The notes under the pieces were generated by a model that ran no database searches, was not told where the DNA came from, and saw nothing but the letters and a program-made list of their open reading frames with translations. Both the position numbers and the translations under genes were made by a program. From Janibacter cremeus (GTDB lineage Bacteria > Actinomycetota > Actinomycetes > Actinomycetales > Dermatophilaceae): a DNA stretch of 64,000 nt. The stretch covers positions 2,170,001 through 2,234,000 of the forward strand of contig NZ_CP115184.1 in the NCBI RefSeq assembly GCF_029395675.1, in the 5' to 3' direction. Every line of letters begins with the position of its first letter. Within the stretch, counting starts at the first letter, position 1. Below, in pieces: positions 24,678 to 33,067 of this stretch.

Positions 24678-26630
24678 TCACACCTCGATCTTGACGACGC
24701 GGCTCATCCAGAAGATGCCGATGGTGATGCCTACGAGTGCTCCGATGGACATGAGCAGTCCGAAGGCAGTGGTCCACAGCAGTTGCACGTACTCGAAGTT
24801 GACCAAGAGCATGTAGAAGAAGAGTGCGAACGGCAGGGCGATGAGGATGTACGCCGACAGCCGCCCCTCAGCCGAGAGTGCCTTGACCTGGCGGAAGAGC
24901 ACCTCGCGCTCGCGCAGCGTGTGGGCCGTTGTCTGGAGGGTCTCCGCGAGGTTGCCGCCCACCTCACGCTGGATCCGGATGGCCATGACCGCCATCGCCA
25001 TTGACTGACTGCCCATGCGCTCGGCCAGCCGCTCCAGCGCGTCCGCGATGTCGGTACCGATGCGCGTCTCGGCGAGGGCGCGGGCGAACTCCTTGTCCAC
25101 CGGGGGTGCGGAGTCCTGCGCCACGGCGTCCAGGGACTGCATCAGGCCGAACCCACTCTTCAGGCTCGTCGCGACGAGCACGAGGGAGTCAGGGAGGGCC
25201 CGCTCGAAGGCGCGAGCCCGGCGCGCAGCGAGCACCCGAAGCAGAACCTGCGGCACGATCAGCCCGACGACCAGACCGACGAGGACACCGACTAACCAGG
25301 GGCCCGGCAGGACCACCATGAAGACGGCGATCGCGACGATGATCGCCACGCCGCACAGCACGTACCACTCCCCCGCGCGCAGCGGCAGGTCGGCGCGGTT
25401 GACCAGCTGCATCGTGCGGGCGGTGGAGCCTCGCTTGGCCATCCGGCGCTCACCGAAGTCGACGAGTCGCTCACTGATCGCCTTGCTCTCCTCCCGCCCT
25501 TCCCTGCGGGACCACTGCTTGGCCGGGACGACGTAGGCATCGATTCCGGCGAGCCTCAGCTCGCGGCGGGATCGGACCGTCGGGGTGAGGGTTCCGAAGG
25601 CGAGCAGGAAGATCGCCGTGCCGATGGCGAAGGCACCGAGCCACGGCCACGGTGAGGATGCCAACCACCCGCTGGCGGCCGGTTCGGCGTGGGCGGGCAC
25701 CGCCCCTGGCTCTGTCTCATCGGGTTGCGCTTCAGGTGACCCGTCGAGGGTGACCATCCGCTCGACGGCGAAGGGGTCACCGTTGGCGCTTCCTTCCAGT
25801 CGGACCACATGGCGACCGGACAGCTGCTCCGGGGTCGTGATCTCGAAGGGAGCCTGCGAGTTCAGCGCACGGGCTGCGCTCTGGAAGGCGTCACCGACCG
25901 CCTCGGCGTCGTCGGCAGCCAGGACCGACCCGTCTCCTGCCTCGGCGAAGCCGTCGAGGGCGTTCATCGTGTCCTTGTCCTCGGTCCGGAAGCGCACGAC
26001 GTCGACGCGGACTCCGCGCTCGCGCACCGCCTTCGTGGCCTTGACCAAGTCGATCTTGGGTCGGGTACTGACCGTGTCGGCCCCATCGCTGAGCAGAACC
26101 ATGCTGCGGTCGCCATCGTTGCCCAATGCCTTGGCCGCGGCGAGCACCCCGGCGTAAAGGCTGGTCTCGCCCCGCGCGGCGAGGCCGTTGACGATGCGCC
26201 GGACCTGCTGCCGGTCGGCGGAGGGCCTCAGGTCCACACCGGCGGTGTTGGCGAAGGTCGCCACCCCGACCTTGACGTCCTTCGGCACCTCGGCCAGGTA
26301 GGCACGCGTCGCCGCCCTCACCGTGGCCATCCCGTCGACACCCATCGACCCGCTGGTGTCGATGACGAGCATCGACGACCGCTGGACGCTCGTGGAGCTC
26401 GCGACGTCGGCGTCGCGCTCTCGCCCGTCGATGGTCGCGGTGAGACTCCCCGGGTCGACCTGGATGACCTCGGACCCGCGGAAGGTCAGCACGCCGGTCA
26501 AGGAATCACCTCGCGACTCGACGTCACTCATCGAGACGTCCGGAGCAGCGCTCGCCGAGGTGCCTGACAGGGCAGCGAAGACCACCGCAAGCACCATTGC
26601 GGCAAAGATGCGCTGGACGAGGCGGATCAC
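24678..26630 (-). CDS. vWA domain fused to Tad platform protein TadB (locus 2)
   Basis: 650 residues, twice the normal TadB length. Order: cleavable-looking signal peptide (about 1-28, ASA-A), a beta-rich lead-in, a von Willebrand factor A domain (about 85-255) with an intact MIDAS (DTSGSM 91-96, Thr156, Asp182), a second beta-like segment (about 260-300), one TM helix (330-347), a basic linker, two TM helices (421-465), the T2SSF domain (LPDSLVLVATSLKSGFGLMQSL to REVGGNLAETLQTTAHTL) and two C-terminal helices. So the vWA part should lie outside the membrane and the F-domain inside. No frameshift separates the halves. GTG start overlaps the tadA2 stop. It may bind a metal-dependent ligand near the pilus base. 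Confidence 0.9.
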   Translation of the reverse strand: MIRLVQRIFAAMVLAVVFAALSGTSASAAPDVSMSDVESRGDSLTGVLTFRGSEVIQVDPGSLTATIDGRERDADVASSTSVQRSSMLVIDTSGSMGVDGMATVRAATRAYLAEVPKDVKVGVATFANTAGVDLRPSADRQQVRRIVNGLAARGETSLYAGVLAAAKALGNDGDRSMVLLSDGADTVSTRPKIDLVKATKAVRERGVRVDVVRFRTEDKDTMNALDGFAEAGDGSVLAADDAEAVGDAFQSAARALNSQAPFEITTPEQLSGRHVVRLEGSANGDPFAVERMVTLDGSPEAQPDETEPGAVPAHAEPAASGWLASSPWPWLGAFAIGTAIFLLAFGTLTPTVRSRRELRLAGIDAYVVPAKQWSRREGREESKAISERLVDFGERRMAKRGSTARTMQLVNRADLPLRAGEWYVLCGVAIIVAIAVFMVVLPGPWLVGVLVGLVVGLIVPQVLLRVLAARRARAFERALPDSLVLVATSLKSGFGLMQSLDAVAQDSAPPVDKEFARALAETRIGTDIADALERLAERMGSQSMAMAVMAIRIQREVGGNLAETLQTTAHTLREREVLFRQVKALSAEGRLSAYILIALPFALFFYMLLVNFEYVQLLWTTAFGLLMSIGALVGITIGIFWMSRVVKIEV

Positions 26631-28006
26631 GGGGTGATCCGCGCGAAGAGGTGTACCGGTAGCTCGACCCCCAGGTCGGCGAGCTCCTGGACGAAGGCGG
26701 GCCGGATGCCGGTGGGCACCAATTGTCCAAGGTAGCGACCGTGCTCGTCACGTCCGGCTGCATAGTCGAAGGTGAAGATGTCCTGCAGGGTGACCACGTC
26801 CCCCTCCATGCCGATCACCTCGGTGACGGCCACGATGCGGCGTGAGCCGTCCTTGAGCCGGGCCTGCTGGACGATGAGGTCGATGGCCCCGGCCACCTGC
26901 TCACGGATGGCCCTAATGGGCAGGTCGACACCCGCCATGAGCACCATTGTCTCCAGACGGGAGAGGCTGTCGCGAGGTGAGTTGGCGTGGGCGGTCGTCA
27001 GCGATCCGTCGTGGCCGGTGTTCATCGCCTGCAGCATGTCCAGGGCGGCGCCGTCGCGCACCTCGCCGACGATGATCCGGTCAGGGCGCATACGCAGCGC
27101 GTTGCGCACAAGATCGCGGATCGTGATCGCCCCGGTGCCCTCGATGTTCGCCGGGCGGGACTCGGTGCGCAGTACGTGCCGTTGGTGCAGCTGCAGCTCC
27201 GCCGCGTCCTCGATGGTGACGATCCGCTCATCGTCGGGCAGGAAGGAGCTGATGACGTTAAGCGTGGTGGTCTTGCCGGAGCCGGTACCGCCGGAGATGA
27301 GAATGTTCCGCCGGCCTCGTACGCAGGCCTCGAGGAAGTCGCGCACCGACGGGGACATCGTGCCCATCGAGATGAGGTCATTGTCGGTTAGGGGATCCTT
27401 CGCGAACTTGCGGATGGTCAGCATCGAGCCGTCGAGCGCGACGGGAGGCAGCAGCGCGTTGACGCGGGAACCGTCTGGCAGGCGGGCGTCGACCATGGGG
27501 CTGGACTCGTCGACGCGGCGCCCGACCCGGGAGACGATCTTGTCGATGGTGCGACGCAGGTGTGACTCGTCAGCGAAGCGCGTCCCGGCGGCGAGGATCT
27601 TTCCTTCCTTCTCGATGTAGATGTCCTCGGCGCCGTTGACCATGATCTCGGTGACCTCGGGGTCGCGCAGGTACGGCTCGAGGGGACCATGGCCGAGGAT
27701 GTCGTCGGAGACGTCCTGGGCGATCTTCGTCCGATCGGCTTGGGACAGCGGGGTGTTCTCGGAGTCGATGACCTGCTGCAGGGTGTGGCGCACCTGGGTC
27801 GCCAGCTCCTGCTCGGACAGGTGCGGGTCGTACAGACGCGGCCCGAGCGAGGCCACCAGGGACTGGTGGACGCGGTCCTTGACCTCGGCGAAGGGGTCCT
27901 GACCCCGCCTGTGCGTCTTGGCCCGCCGTTCCGGGCTCGCCTGTCGAGGAACCTCGCCGGCCCGGGCACTACGGGCCTGATCCAATCGGTCGGCCAGATT
28001 GCTCAT
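26627..28006 (-). CDS. tadA: Tad pilus assembly ATPase TadA/CpaF (locus 2)
   Basis: 459 residues with the standard CpaF arrangement and no long N-terminal extension. N-domain DDILGHGPLEPYL and EVTEIMVNG; Walker A GGTGSGKTT (about 239-247); RIIVGEVRDGA; GHDGSLTTAHANSP. Closely matches tadA1 over its core, including a C-terminal tail that ends with VPTGIRPAFVQELADLGVEL. Both neighbours overlap by 4 bp. Confidence 0.93.
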   Translation of the reverse strand: MSNLADRLDQARSARAGEVPRQASPERRAKTHRRGQDPFAEVKDRVHQSLVASLGPRLYDPHLSEQELATQVRHTLQQVIDSENTPLSQADRTKIAQDVSDDILGHGPLEPYLRDPEVTEIMVNGAEDIYIEKEGKILAAGTRFADESHLRRTIDKIVSRVGRRVDESSPMVDARLPDGSRVNALLPPVALDGSMLTIRKFAKDPLTDNDLISMGTMSPSVRDFLEACVRGRRNILISGGTGSGKTTTLNVISSFLPDDERIVTIEDAAELQLHQRHVLRTESRPANIEGTGAITIRDLVRNALRMRPDRIIVGEVRDGAALDMLQAMNTGHDGSLTTAHANSPRDSLSRLETMVLMAGVDLPIRAIREQVAGAIDLIVQQARLKDGSRRIVAVTEVIGMEGDVVTLQDIFTFDYAAGRDEHGRYLGQLVPTGIRPAFVQELADLGVELPVHLFARITP

Positions 28007-29187
28007 ACCTTGCTCCTTCGCCGCCCGAGCCCGCGCCGCGGGCTCTCCTGGATCAATTCACCGAACCGGGTCCGCACCTCGCGGTCGGCCAGCTCCCGTA
28101 TCGCCACGGCTGCCGGATTGCGCGGGTCCTGGACGACGATCGGGTACCCGCGGTTGGTTGCCTTGGGCACGCCGAGATCATTAGGGATGCTCGCCGAGAT
28201 CGGTTGTTTCAGTGCCGTCTCGACCTCGTCACTGTCCAGTCCCACCTTGACCCCGGCACGATTGAGGACGACGACCCGGCTCTCTGCGGAGGCACCCAGG
28301 GTGTCGAGGGTGTTGATCGCCAGCCGCAGGTTCTTCACCGCCGGTATGTCGAGGGTCGCGACGAGCAGGGTGAGGTCACTGACGTCGAGAGCGGTGAGCA
28401 CGTGCTCCGTGAAGGAGGGCGGAGTGTCCACGACGACGTACGCGTAGTGGGAGCGGGCCGTGCGCAGCAGCTCGAGGATCACGTCGGCCGGGACCCGCTC
28501 GGCCTCACCCGGATCACTCGACGGGGCGATGACGTCCAGGCCCGTGTCCTCATGGGTGGCCACCACCGACTCCAGACCCGCCCGGTCGAGGTGCCCTCGC
28601 ATGGACACGAGGTCGCTCACCGTCCCGGAGGGAATCAGCTGGAGGCTGATCGCCACGTCGCCGAACATCAGGTCGAGGTCGACGAGAAGGGTTCGTGCGC
28701 CACTCGCCGCCAGGTGGGCGGCGACATTGGTCGACACTGTCGTCTTGCCGACCCCGCCCTTCGCCGAGAAGACGGTGATGACCTTGCCCTGACGAGAGCC
28801 GCCCGACCCCTCGCCTTCGTCGCCCTCCCGAACGAGCTGCGCGGTCAGCGCCTCGCTGCGACGCGCCGCCTCCGCCAGGGCCGTCTGGTCGTCGACCTGG
28901 ACGACCTCGCGGATCCCGCTGCGCAGGGCCAGGCTCATGACGTTGACGTCCAACCGGTGGCGCAGCAGCAGAACCCCCACCTCGGGACGCTCGACGCGCA
29001 GTCTCTCGGCAAGCTGGCAGGCGGACTCGATGTCAATGTCCGCACCGATGACCACCATGCGGTGACCGACGCCATTCTCGGCGGCCTTGAGGATCGACGG
29101 GCCGTGCGACATCACCTCCGGTGACTCACCGAGGGCGTAGCGGTAGGTGTGGTGCGCCTCGGGATCGAAGTCCCACAAGATGGTCAT
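28003..29187 (-). CDS. tadZ: TadZ/CpaE-like localisation ATPase (locus 2)
   Basis: 394 residues. N-terminal receiver-like domain (HRMVVIGADIDIESACQLAERL), then a MinD/ParA ATPase with SAKGGVGKTT and VVVDTPPSFTEHVL. It ends in an Arg-rich tail (RRGLGRRRSKV) not present in tadZ1. Overlaps tadA2 and rcpC2. Confidence 0.88.
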   Translation of the reverse strand: MTILWDFDPEAHHTYRYALGESPEVMSHGPSILKAAENGVGHRMVVIGADIDIESACQLAERLRVERPEVGVLLLRHRLDVNVMSLALRSGIREVVQVDDQTALAEAARRSEALTAQLVREGDEGEGSGGSRQGKVITVFSAKGGVGKTTVSTNVAAHLAASGARTLLVDLDLMFGDVAISLQLIPSGTVSDLVSMRGHLDRAGLESVVATHEDTGLDVIAPSSDPGEAERVPADVILELLRTARSHYAYVVVDTPPSFTEHVLTALDVSDLTLLVATLDIPAVKNLRLAINTLDTLGASAESRVVVLNRAGVKVGLDSDEVETALKQPISASIPNDLGVPKATNRGYPIVVQDPRNPAAVAIRELADREVRTRFGELIQESPRRGLGRRRSKV

Positions 29188-29999
29188 TCCTGCACCTCCC
29201 TCAGCAGGTCACCCATGTCCTGGGGGAAGATCGTCATGTCGTTGGCGTGCGAGTCCTCGTCGATTTTCACGTCGGAGCCGCGCAGGCCTGCGTAGAGGGT
29301 GTACTCGGTGATGCCGTGTGCGAGTCGGGGGGCGTCCTTCGGCGTGACCGCAAGTGTGACGAGGAAGCTCGGCGCGTCTGCGGCTTGCTCGTCACCCTTC
29401 TCTCCCTCCTGCTCCTTCGGCGTGGACAGAGCCGTGTCGCCCATCGCGATAACTTGCACGTCCGGCAGGAGGACGGTCGTCCCCTGGACGTCGAGGTCGT
29501 TGAACGCCTTGGTCTTGTCCTCGTCGCCGCCGACGGCCTTGATCTTGTGGGTGGCGTACACCGCGATGTGCGTACCGGGGGTCACGAACTGTCCCACCCG
29601 AGCCGGATCGGACAGCTCGACGGACATCGCGATCATCCCGGAGGGAACGGTGATGGCCTTCTCCCCTGTCGGTGTGGTCCCGAATCGGTCATTCATGAGG
29701 AACTCACCCGGTTGCACGTCGGCGAGCGCCAGCAGCGAGCTGTTGTCCGGCCCGACCTCTTGCAGGGCGCCCGTGGGCAGTGCGCCGGCGGCGACGTTCG
29801 TCTTCGTAACCAATTCGGTGCGCACCGCGTCCTTGAGCGTCGTACCCGAGGGGACGAACTGTTCGGCGACATACACGGGCACCGCCTTTGCATCGGCGAT
29901 CGCCCGGGCGTCGGACCCGCGGACGTAGTTGATGACGAGGCCGGCCCCGGCAAGGGCCAGCACGACCGCGACCAGCACGGCGATGACGCGACGGTTCAT
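29184..29999 (-). CDS. cpaB: Flp pilus assembly protein CpaB/RcpC (locus 2)
   Basis: 271 residues; one N-terminal helix, SAF domain (VYVAEQFVPSGTTLKDAV; VQPGEFLMNDRF) and RcpC-type domain. Equivalent to the locus 1 protein but with an acidic rather than Ala/Pro-rich insert. A 42-base gap to tadG2 is the largest inside the non-pilin part of the operon. Confidence 0.82.
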   Translation of the reverse strand: MNRRVIAVLVAVVLALAGAGLVINYVRGSDARAIADAKAVPVYVAEQFVPSGTTLKDAVRTELVTKTNVAAGALPTGALQEVGPDNSSLLALADVQPGEFLMNDRFGTTPTGEKAITVPSGMIAMSVELSDPARVGQFVTPGTHIAVYATHKIKAVGGDEDKTKAFNDLDVQGTTVLLPDVQVIAMGDTALSTPKEQEGEKGDEQAADAPSFLVTLAVTPKDAPRLAHGITEYTLYAGLRGSDVKIDEDSHANDMTIFPQDMGDLLREVQE

Positions 30000-30041
30000 A
30001 GTGGACGCTCGCTCTCGTTCAGGATTGGTGGCATGGCCGAC

Positions 30042-31325
30042 TCAGCCGGCGGGTTTGATGGCGACGACCCCGAAGTCCCCGTCCAGGGGATCTCCCGGGG
30101 GAGCGATGGATGGCGCGTCCGAGATTGTCCCGGTGACAAACCATCCGGTGAGGCACTTCTCCGAACCTGAGCAGTTGTATCCGCCCGGGAGTGAACTGCC
30201 ACCACTGGTGTTTCCAGGGAATGAGTAGCCGCTGACGTAGAACTTGGCCCATCCCGCGAGGTGATACCACGTGTTGTTCCCACTCGTATCCGGATTCGTG
30301 GGGTCGCACACGCCCTCGGGCGTGGTTGGTGGGTCACCCACCGCGAGTGCCGCATCCCCGACGATGCAGTCGAAGATCGGGATGTCGATCACGGACTCGT
30401 GGAGGTTCGGCAACTCGCAGGGGGCGGGCACGTTGGCACCGACGTCGATGTGCACCCAGTCGTCATCGGAGACCTCGGTCTCGCAGGTGGAGCCGCCGTC
30501 CAGCCACCCGAAGCCACCGGAAGTGTCCTTACCGTTCCAGTCACAGTCGGAGTCGTCGTCCCCGGGGTCGTGCTGCTGGATGACGATTTCCCGAGAGGGG
30601 TCCGGCCACGGGTTGCTCGCGTCGTAGCCGGGCTTGGCGCCGACCGGACCGTTCGCGACGAAGTCATCACCGCTGTTGGTCTGCAGATCCCACTCACACG
30701 ACGAGATCGTCAGGGGGAGTGAGGCAGAGTGCCCCACCGGGATCCCCCAGGCGGCTCGGGCGCACGCGCTGGTGCCCTTGTCGCCGGAGGCACTTCCGAG
30801 CAGCACGCGGGAGAAGGGCAGGAAGAGTTCGCTGTCGCCGCCATCCGTCTGGGTGGCCGAGTACGTCTCGACGTACGGGATGGCCGGCTCGGCAGCGAGC
30901 CAGTCCGGCAGCTCAGGGCATTCAGCGAGATCGTTGATGTCCCCCGCGGTGACGCAGTCGACCCCGTCGAGTGGGCCCACTTGGTCGGCGGTCCCGCGGG
31001 CACACACGCCGGGGGTGTATCGATCGGTGCGGTACCGGCCGGCGGTGTCGTGGGAGTTCGCGCCGAGCAGGTCCTCCACCTCAGTTGGGTCACAGTTGGT
31101 CGCGTCAGCGGCGCACTCGGACGCCAGCGCCAAGGACGTCGCGTCGGCGCCGTTCTGCACCTGGCGGCGCTCGAAGGTGAGATTGCCCAGGTCGATGCTG
31201 ATCGCGAGCATCCCCAGCACCACGCTGCTGCCGACAAAGAAGGCGACGACGGTGACCGCGACGCCACCACGCTCCCCATCTGCGCGACTTCGGCTACGGA
31301 GCCGGTTGAGGACCGGGAGTCTCAT
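30042..31325 (-). CDS. tadG: TadG-like pseudopilin with cysteine-rich C-terminal domain (locus 2)
   Basis: 427 residues, over 100 longer than the locus 1 paralogue. N-terminal helix after GERGGVAVTVVAFF. The same blocks appear (SSCEWDLQT, GGFGWL, GSTCE, LHESVIDIPIFDC, GYSF, CSGSEKCLTGWF) with extra cysteines and acidic loops (DPGDDDSDCDW) between them, as in calcium-binding loops. ATG overlaps the tadE2 stop. Predicted extracytoplasmic, function within the pilus unknown. Confidence 0.78.
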   Translation of the reverse strand: MRLPVLNRLRSRSRADGERGGVAVTVVAFFVGSSVVLGMLAISIDLGNLTFERRQVQNGADATSLALASECAADATNCDPTEVEDLLGANSHDTAGRYRTDRYTPGVCARGTADQVGPLDGVDCVTAGDINDLAECPELPDWLAAEPAIPYVETYSATQTDGGDSELFLPFSRVLLGSASGDKGTSACARAAWGIPVGHSASLPLTISSCEWDLQTNSGDDFVANGPVGAKPGYDASNPWPDPSREIVIQQHDPGDDDSDCDWNGKDTSGGFGWLDGGSTCETEVSDDDWVHIDVGANVPAPCELPNLHESVIDIPIFDCIVGDAALAVGDPPTTPEGVCDPTNPDTSGNNTWYHLAGWAKFYVSGYSFPGNTSGGSSLPGGYNCSGSEKCLTGWFVTGTISDAPSIAPPGDPLDGDFGVVAIKPAG

Positions 31326-31732
31326 CAGACTTCACACCTCATCGCGGCGGTGGACTCAGCGTCCGGAAGTGACGTGGCCGAGCCGCCGAAAAAGCTCATG
31401 GCCGGACCGAGGAGGATCCAGTCGAAGTCCGGATCCGCGACCGTGATCTCGATGGTCGTGCCGGCCCCGGCGCAGGCAGGGGCAGCAGGGTCCATGGTCA
31501 GGGCCGGGATCCCGGGGGCCGCCGCCTGGACACGCAGGAAGACATCCGCCTCCCCAATGACCGCCACCCGGACACCCTCACGTGCAGCGTTCGTCAGCTG
31601 GACTTCCTGGAGGAAGTACCGACCGAAGTCGACTATCCCTCCGATGACGAGCAGTAGAAGAGGGAGCATGATCGCCATCTCGACGGCGGCAGCGCCGCGC
31701 TGCTGCCACCCAGCTCGTGAAGTCGCTCGCAT
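31325..31732 (-). CDS. tadE: TadE-like pseudopilin (locus 2)
   Basis: 135 residues. Signature QQRGAAAVEMAIMLPLLLLVIGG with a putative cleavage after the Gly. The start ATG 31732 is chosen because GGAGGGG sits eight bases upstream on the coding strand; an in-frame ATG further upstream would overlap that ribosome site. The soluble part has two cysteines (APACAG, MRCEV), as in tadE1. Confidence 0.85.
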   Translation of the reverse strand: MRATSRAGWQQRGAAAVEMAIMLPLLLLVIGGIVDFGRYFLQEVQLTNAAREGVRVAVIGEADVFLRVQAAAPGIPALTMDPAAPACAGAGTTIEITVADPDFDWILLGPAMSFFGGSATSLPDAESTAAMRCEV

Positions 31733-31820
31733 CGGAAATCCCCTCCGCATTCTTGCAGTCTTGATACCGGGGACCACCTGGCGCACAGGTCAGGGGATCA
31801 ATGATTGGTGATGAAGGGAC

Positions 31821-31863
31821 ATCCGTGGCGGAGGCGCGAAGTAGCGGCACCTCCGCCACGGAT
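31821..31863 (-). terminator. Intercistronic hairpin after flp2
   Basis: A perfect 14-bp stem (ATCCGTGGCGGAGG at 31821-31834 and its complement at 31850-31863), 17 bases past the flp2 stop. It occupies the same operon position as the hairpin in locus 1 but has an unrelated sequence, so the structure rather than the sequence is conserved. Confidence 0.75.
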
Positions 31864-31879
31864 CATGCCGGTAGCTCGA

Positions 31880-32059
31880 TCAGGTGGTGAGCTCGGTGAG
31901 GACCGTGTTGAACTCGATCAGGAGCTGGTCACCGATGGCGGCAACAGTCCCGATGATGACCGCGGCGATGAGGGCGACCATGATGCCGTACTCGACGGCG
32001 GTCGCGCCCTTCTCGCGCTGGGTCATGAGGCTCTGGAGGCGAACGAAGATCTCGAGCAT
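31880..32059 (-). CDS. flp: Flp family type IVb pilin (locus 2)
   Basis: 59-residue prepilin: 18-residue leader ending QREKG, then ATAVEYGIMVALIAAVIIG; cleavage would leave 41 residues. Shares the ATAVEYG start with flp1 but differs after the helix. AAGGAGAAA lies eight bases before the ATG. A longer upstream start would add 55 residues without pilin character. First gene of locus 2. Confidence 0.92.
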   Translation of the reverse strand: MLEIFVRLQSLMTQREKGATAVEYGIMVALIAAVIIGTVAAIGDQLLIEFNTVLTELTT

Positions 32060-32389
32060 GGTCTTTCTCCTTCTTGAGGTGCCACGTGCCCGCGGCACCT
32101 GTGGCGTTCGAGTGGTTTTGCACGGAACTGCACTTGCATCCGACGCCGGGGACAACTGTCGGCGGTGAAGCAGGTGGGTGACCTTCGTGCCGACATCAAG
32201 GCAGCACTGGATCGCGGTCCGCATCCATCTCGAACCCCCCGGATCGAAACCTCACCATCGTGCTTTCCCCGTGAGTCCGATCCCCCACCAGAGACATTAA
32301 GGGAGAAGTAAGGATTGCACCAGACCTTTGCCAGAGAATTCGAAAAATTTCTCACCCGGTACCCTTGCCGGCGCGGATAGGGTGCTCGT
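32060..32389. promoter_or_regulatory. Divergent control region between flp2 and prepilin peptidase
   Basis: 330 bases without a supported gene. A leader hairpin GTGCC-CGC-GGCAC (32086-32098), extendable by CCAC/GTGG, lies about 27 bases upstream of the flp2 start, matching the position of the leader hairpin of flp1. An AT-rich stretch around 32335-32350 (GAATTCGAAAAATTTC) and GATAGG near 32376 are possible promoter parts for the peptidase gene. No strong consensus promoter seen. Confidence 0.35.
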
Positions 32390-33067
32390 GTGTCTGCGAC
32401 CTTTGCCCTGATCGCCTCTCTCGCAACGGGAGCCGCCGTCGGGGTGGTGTTGCGGCCACGACTGGCGACGACGCGCTACCGCCTTGCGGACGAGCTGGAC
32501 CTGCCCCGCCCCGCCTCCTGGTGGGTCGTCCCCGTGACCGCGGCGGTAACGGCACTCGTGTGGTGGGCCATCGCCCCCGGCCAGCCGATCGTCGTCCCGG
32601 CCGTCTACGTCCTGGCGGTGTGGACGATGGTCGTGCTGGCCTTCGTCGACCTCGACGTCCAGCGACTACCGGACGCGATCCAGCTGCCCGCATACCCGGT
32701 GCTGACCGTGCTGCTAGCGGTGTGCAGCAACGCGATTGGTGACTGGTCCCCCTTCGGCCGTGCCCTGCTGGCCGGGGTGGCGCTCTTCGTTCTCTTCCTC
32801 GTCCTGGCGATCCTGCCCGGTGGCGGGATGGGATTCGGTGACGTCAAGCTCGCCGGCCTGCTCGGGATGCTGCTCGGCTGGCTCTCCTGGACCCAGGTCA
32901 TGTGGGCGACGCTGGCGACCTTCCTCATCGGTGGCGTCGTCGCCGCCGCGATCGTGCTCGTCTCGCGAAGGGGTCGAAGGCACGAATTCGCCTACGGCCC
33001 ATCGATGCTCGTCGGTGCCGTCGGGGCGCTGGTCGCACCCGCCGTGCTGCGGCTCCTGCTCAGCTGA
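32390..33067 (+). CDS. tadV: Prepilin peptidase (A24 family, TadV/CpaA-like)
   Basis: 225-residue aspartic membrane peptidase expected to process the Flp pilins and TadE/TadG. Catalytic motifs: FVDLDVQRLPD (Asp87) and GGGMGFGDVKL (Asp151). Six or seven hydrophobic segments. GTG 32390 lacks a good Shine-Dalgarno. It is the only peptidase gene in the window, so it probably serves both tad loci. Its TGA overlaps the end of the convergent MMPL gene (33060-33067). Confidence 0.88.
   Translation: MSATFALIASLATGAAVGVVLRPRLATTRYRLADELDLPRPASWWVVPVTAAVTALVWWAIAPGQPIVVPAVYVLAVWTMVVLAFVDLDVQRLPDAIQLPAYPVLTVLLAVCSNAIGDWSPFGRALLAGVALFVLFLVLAILPGGGMGFGDVKLAGLLGMLLGWLSWTQVMWATLATFLIGGVVAAAIVLVSRRGRRHEFAYGPSMLVGAVGALVAPAVLRLLLS

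Noticed and set aside
24678..26630. Frameshift or assembly fusion of separate vWA and TadB genes
   Set aside because: The frame is continuous, a TM helix and linker join the domains sensibly, and no start with a ribosome site precedes the TadB part.
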